In this document: piece after piece, positions 5,760 through 8,035 of the stretch
Layout of the letters: each line of letters starts with the position of its first letter
How positions within the stretch are numbered: position 1 is the first letter of the stretch
NCBI GenBank assembly: GCA_021787655.1
Contig: JAJYLM010000091.1
Location: 1-8,035, forward strand
Length of the DNA stretch: 8,035 nucleotides
DNA from: a bacterium
GTDB taxonomy: Bacteria; JAMCPX01
Direction: 5' to 3'
The notes under the pieces: generated by a model
The model's input: the letters and a program-made list of their open reading frames with translations, nothing else
Database searches by the model: none
What the model was told of the DNA's origin: nothing
Position numbers and translations under genes: made by a program

Positions 5760-7340
5760 ATGGCACCCCTGAAGATCGAGGTTTATGACACCGTACTGCG
5801 GGATGGCTCGCAGTCCGAACGCGTCAACTTCTCTGTGGAGGACAAACTCCGGATACTGACTGCACTCGATGATATCGGCTTTGCGTATGTCGAAGGAGGA
5901 TGGCCGGGCTCGAACCCGAGAGATATCGATTTCTTCAGGAAGGCTTCGTCCCTGAAACTCAGAAAGACACGTCTCACCGCGTTCGGAAGCACCCGGAAAA
6001 AAGGGATACCGGCAGCACGTGATCCGAACCTGCGGGCAATCGTCGGATCGGGTGTAGCGTATGCAACCATATTCGGCAAGAGCTGGGACCTCCATGTCCG
6101 GGATGCGCTCCGTATATCCCTTGATGAAAACCTTGAACTTATTTTCGATTCGTTACGATTCCTGAAGAGGCACATGGACGGCGTCATTTACGATGCCGAA
6201 CACTTCTTTGACGGTTATAAAAATAACCGGGACTATGCACTCAAAACCATCATCGCAGCCCACCAGGCCGGAGCAGACCGTATCGTGCTTGCAGACACCA
6301 ACGGCGGTACCATGCCCTGGGACATAGAAGCTACCATTGAGGCGGTCAAGCATGAACTGCCCGCCGGGATACTCGGCATACACCTGCACAACGATTCGGA
6401 AACAGCAGTTGCAAGCAGCCTCATTGCAGTCACTCATGGTGTCCGGCATATCCAGGGAACGATCAACGGCTACGGCGAGAGGTGCGGCAATGCTAACCTG
6501 TGTTCCATCATCCCTCCCCTGCAGCTGAAAATGGGCTATGCCGTGCTCGGCGACGACCTCGGGCGTCTGAAAGATATTTCGAGGCTGGTTGACGAACTTG
6601 CCAACCTGCCTCCCAACCAGTATCTTCCCTACGTCGGTGAAAGTGCGTTTGCACACAAAGCCGGCGTCCATGTGGATGCTATCGTAAAAAACACGAAGAC
6701 CTACGAACATATAGACCCGTCCCTGGTCGGGAACAGCCGGCGCATCCTCGTCTCGGACCTTTCCGGCAAAGCCAATGTCTTCATGAAATCAAAAGAGCTC
6801 GGTATAAAACTGTCCCAGGCCGAGGACGCCTCGCGTATCGTGAGGACCATCAAAGAACTCGAAAATCAAGGCTATCAGTACGAAGCTGCCGAAGCGTCCC
6901 TTGAACTGCTCATCAACAGGTCAATGAACAGGCACCGGAAATTCTTCAGGCTCGTCGGTTTCAGGGTCATTGACGAAAAGAGAAAAGAGGAAGAACCCCC
7001 CATCGCGGAAGCGACTATCATGCTCGAAGTCGACGGCAAGCTCGAACATACGGCAGCGATGGGCAACGGACCGGTCAATGCGCTGGACAATGCACTCAGA
7101 AAAGCGCTGGAGAAGTTTTACCCGGAATTGAGAAACGTCAGACTGCTGGACTTCAAAGTCAGGGTCATATCCTCGGGAGAGGGTACGGGCGCATCGGTTC
7201 GCGTCCTGATCGAATCGGGCGACGGAACTCACCGGTGGGGAACGGTTGGCGTTTCGCAGAACATCATCGAGGCAAGCTGGCTTGCTCTCGTGGACAGTAT
7301 CAATTACAGACTCCTGAAATACAAACAACCGAAAAGCTGA
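5760..7340 (+). CDS. cimA: (R)-citramalate synthase
   Basis: CimA condenses pyruvate with acetyl-CoA to (R)-citramalate, which leads via isopropylmalate isomerase and dehydrogenase to 2-oxobutanoate and so to isoleucine without threonine deaminase. The 526-residue length fits the long CimA subfamily. The N-terminal TIM barrel (about 1-270) opens with VYDTVLRDGSQSE (R14, D15 catalytic/metal) and has FSVEDKLRI and VEGGWPGSNP (44-53), which are typical of this group rather than of 2-isopropylmalate synthase. GIHLHND (206-212) supplies the metal-binding histidines, and GYGERCGNANL (237-247) and FAHKAGVHVDAI (297-308) follow. Residues from about 395 to 520 form the C-terminal LeuA-type regulatory domain, probably sensing isoleucine. 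The ATG at 5760 follows lysC by 18 bases and has no good Shine-Dalgarno; a GCGGCCGC palindrome lies at 5742-5749. The start is still preferred because the family motif begins eight residues in. Confidence 0.95.
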   Translation: MAPLKIEVYDTVLRDGSQSERVNFSVEDKLRILTALDDIGFAYVEGGWPGSNPRDIDFFRKASSLKLRKTRLTAFGSTRKKGIPAARDPNLRAIVGSGVAYATIFGKSWDLHVRDALRISLDENLELIFDSLRFLKRHMDGVIYDAEHFFDGYKNNRDYALKTIIAAHQAGADRIVLADTNGGTMPWDIEATIEAVKHELPAGILGIHLHNDSETAVASSLIAVTHGVRHIQGTINGYGERCGNANLCSIIPPLQLKMGYAVLGDDLGRLKDISRLVDELANLPPNQYLPYVGESAFAHKAGVHVDAIVKNTKTYEHIDPSLVGNSRRILVSDLSGKANVFMKSKELGIKLSQAEDASRIVRTIKELENQGYQYEAAEASLELLINRSMNRHRKFFRLVGFRVIDEKRKEEEPPIAEATIMLEVDGKLEHTAAMGNGPVNALDNALRKALEKFYPELRNVRLLDFKVRVISSGEGTGASVRVLIESGDGTHRWGTVGVSQNIIEASWLALVDSINYRLLKYKQPKS

Positions 7341-7354
7341 TTCGGGAGAGCTGC

Positions 7355-8035
7355 ATGGACACCCGTTTTCAATCCATTCGCGGTTTCAACGATATCTTTT
7401 ATCCCGAATCCGACCGCATGCTCCGCATAGAAAATACCGCTGCACGCTATTTCGATCTTTACAACTTCAGGGAACTGCGTACACCGCTGCTGGAGAAAAC
7501 CGACCTGTTTGTACGGGGTATCGGCACGGGTACCGACATCGTGGAGAAGGAAATGTATACCTTCGAAGACGCCGGCGGCGAATCGCTGTCACTGAGGCCC
7601 GAGGGCACGGCATCAGCGGTAAGGGCATATTTGGAGCACAGCATGGACAAACATGACCCCATCCAGAAGTGGTTCTACAGAGGACCGATGTTCAGGCATG
7701 AACGCCCGCAAAAGGGCAGATACCGCCAGTTCTACCAGGCCGGGTGCGAAGCCTTCGGCGTGGCAGATCCTTACATTGACATCGAAATGATACAGCTCGC
7801 GGACACGATCATCGCTGCGCTTTCCCTTGAGCATATTACCGTCCGTATCAACTCCATCGGATGCCCGGCGTGCAGGCCGGGATACATCCAGGCGTTGAGG
7901 ACATACCTCAAGGGAGTCGGCGACAAGCTCTGCGATGACTGTCAACGGAGAATTGACACGAACCCTCTCCGGGTGCTGGACTGCAAAAAACACGAGTGCA
8001 TTGCAGCAACGGCAGGTGCACCGACGACGACAGAC
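7355..8035 (+). CDS. hisS: Histidyl-tRNA synthetase, N-terminal half (3' end outside window)
   Basis: HisS charges tRNA-His with histidine using ATP and acts as a cytoplasmic homodimer. The first 227 residues are present, out of a usual 410-430; the reading frame is open to the last base. Family signatures: SIRGFNDIFYPE (7-18) at the N-terminus, the RTPLLEKTDLFVRGIGTGTD region (42-61), SLRPEGTA (79-86), and class II motif 2, FYRGPMFRHERPQKGRYRQF (107-126), followed by YQAGCEAFG. NPLRVLDCK (203-211) is also characteristic. Cysteines form CPAC (170-173) and CDDC (193-196) pairs plus C210 and C215, a pattern that could bind zinc in the insertion domain; this is inferred only. The HisA region and the C-terminal anticodon-binding domain would lie beyond the window. 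GGGAG (7344-7348) stands six bases before the ATG, and cimA ends 14 bases upstream, so cotranscription is likely. Confidence 0.97.
   Translation, partial: MDTRFQSIRGFNDIFYPESDRMLRIENTAARYFDLYNFRELRTPLLEKTDLFVRGIGTGTDIVEKEMYTFEDAGGESLSLRPEGTASAVRAYLEHSMDKHDPIQKWFYRGPMFRHERPQKGRYRQFYQAGCEAFGVADPYIDIEMIQLADTIIAALSLEHITVRINSIGCPACRPGYIQALRTYLKGVGDKLCDDCQRRIDTNPLRVLDCKKHECIAATAGAPTTTD

Overview
The window looks like an ordinary chromosomal segment of a Gram-negative bacterium with near-balanced base composition (judged by eye). The run tsaE, lysC, cimA, with citramalate synthase as the entry to isoleucine, resembles arrangements I associate with Geobacter-type Desulfobacterota and neighbouring phyla such as Nitrospirota. 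That placement is an inference from gene content. I see no phage, transposase, CRISPR, tRNA or rRNA in the window.

Left half (minus strand, 1-3297). Reading leftwards there are three genes: a small HU/IHF-type DNA-binding protein (3297-3022); a membrane histidine kinase with six predicted membrane segments, a GAF-like sensor region, HisKA and HATPase domains (2959/2956-923); and a response regulator with a REC domain and a GAF-like region that runs off the window at base 1. The kinase and regulator genes overlap by 20 bases and are surely a cognate two-component pair. The 62-base gap between the HU gene and the kinase holds a 10-bp perfect inverted repeat. A third copy of the same 10-mer contains the kinase start codon, so two mutually exclusive RNA hairpins are possible there.

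Divergent region (3298-3461). On the minus strand it carries a convincing extended -10 promoter for the HU gene, followed by a strong ribosome binding site. I could not identify a promoter for the rightward genes.

Right half (plus strand, 3462-8035). Five tightly packed genes, probably one operon: an unrecognised 180-residue conserved-looking protein, tsaE (t6A tRNA modification ATPase), lysC (aspartokinase with two ACT domains), cimA ((R)-citramalate synthase) and the 5' half of hisS (histidyl-tRNA synthetase). The gaps are 7, 5, 18 and 14 bases. LysC opens the aspartate pathway (Lys, Thr, Met). CimA makes the isoleucine precursor from pyruvate and acetyl-CoA, bypassing threonine. TsaE and HisS serve tRNA function. 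Inside lysC, a well-placed ribosome binding site and an in-frame ATG at residue 246 could give a separate 160-residue ACT-domain subunit, as known for Bacillus subtilis aspartokinase II.

The genes are mostly housekeeping, and no clearly new multi-gene system is visible. The best leads are the three-arm repeat at the kinase start, the internal lysC start, the uncharacterised first gene of the rightward operon, and the unseen output domain of the response regulator.
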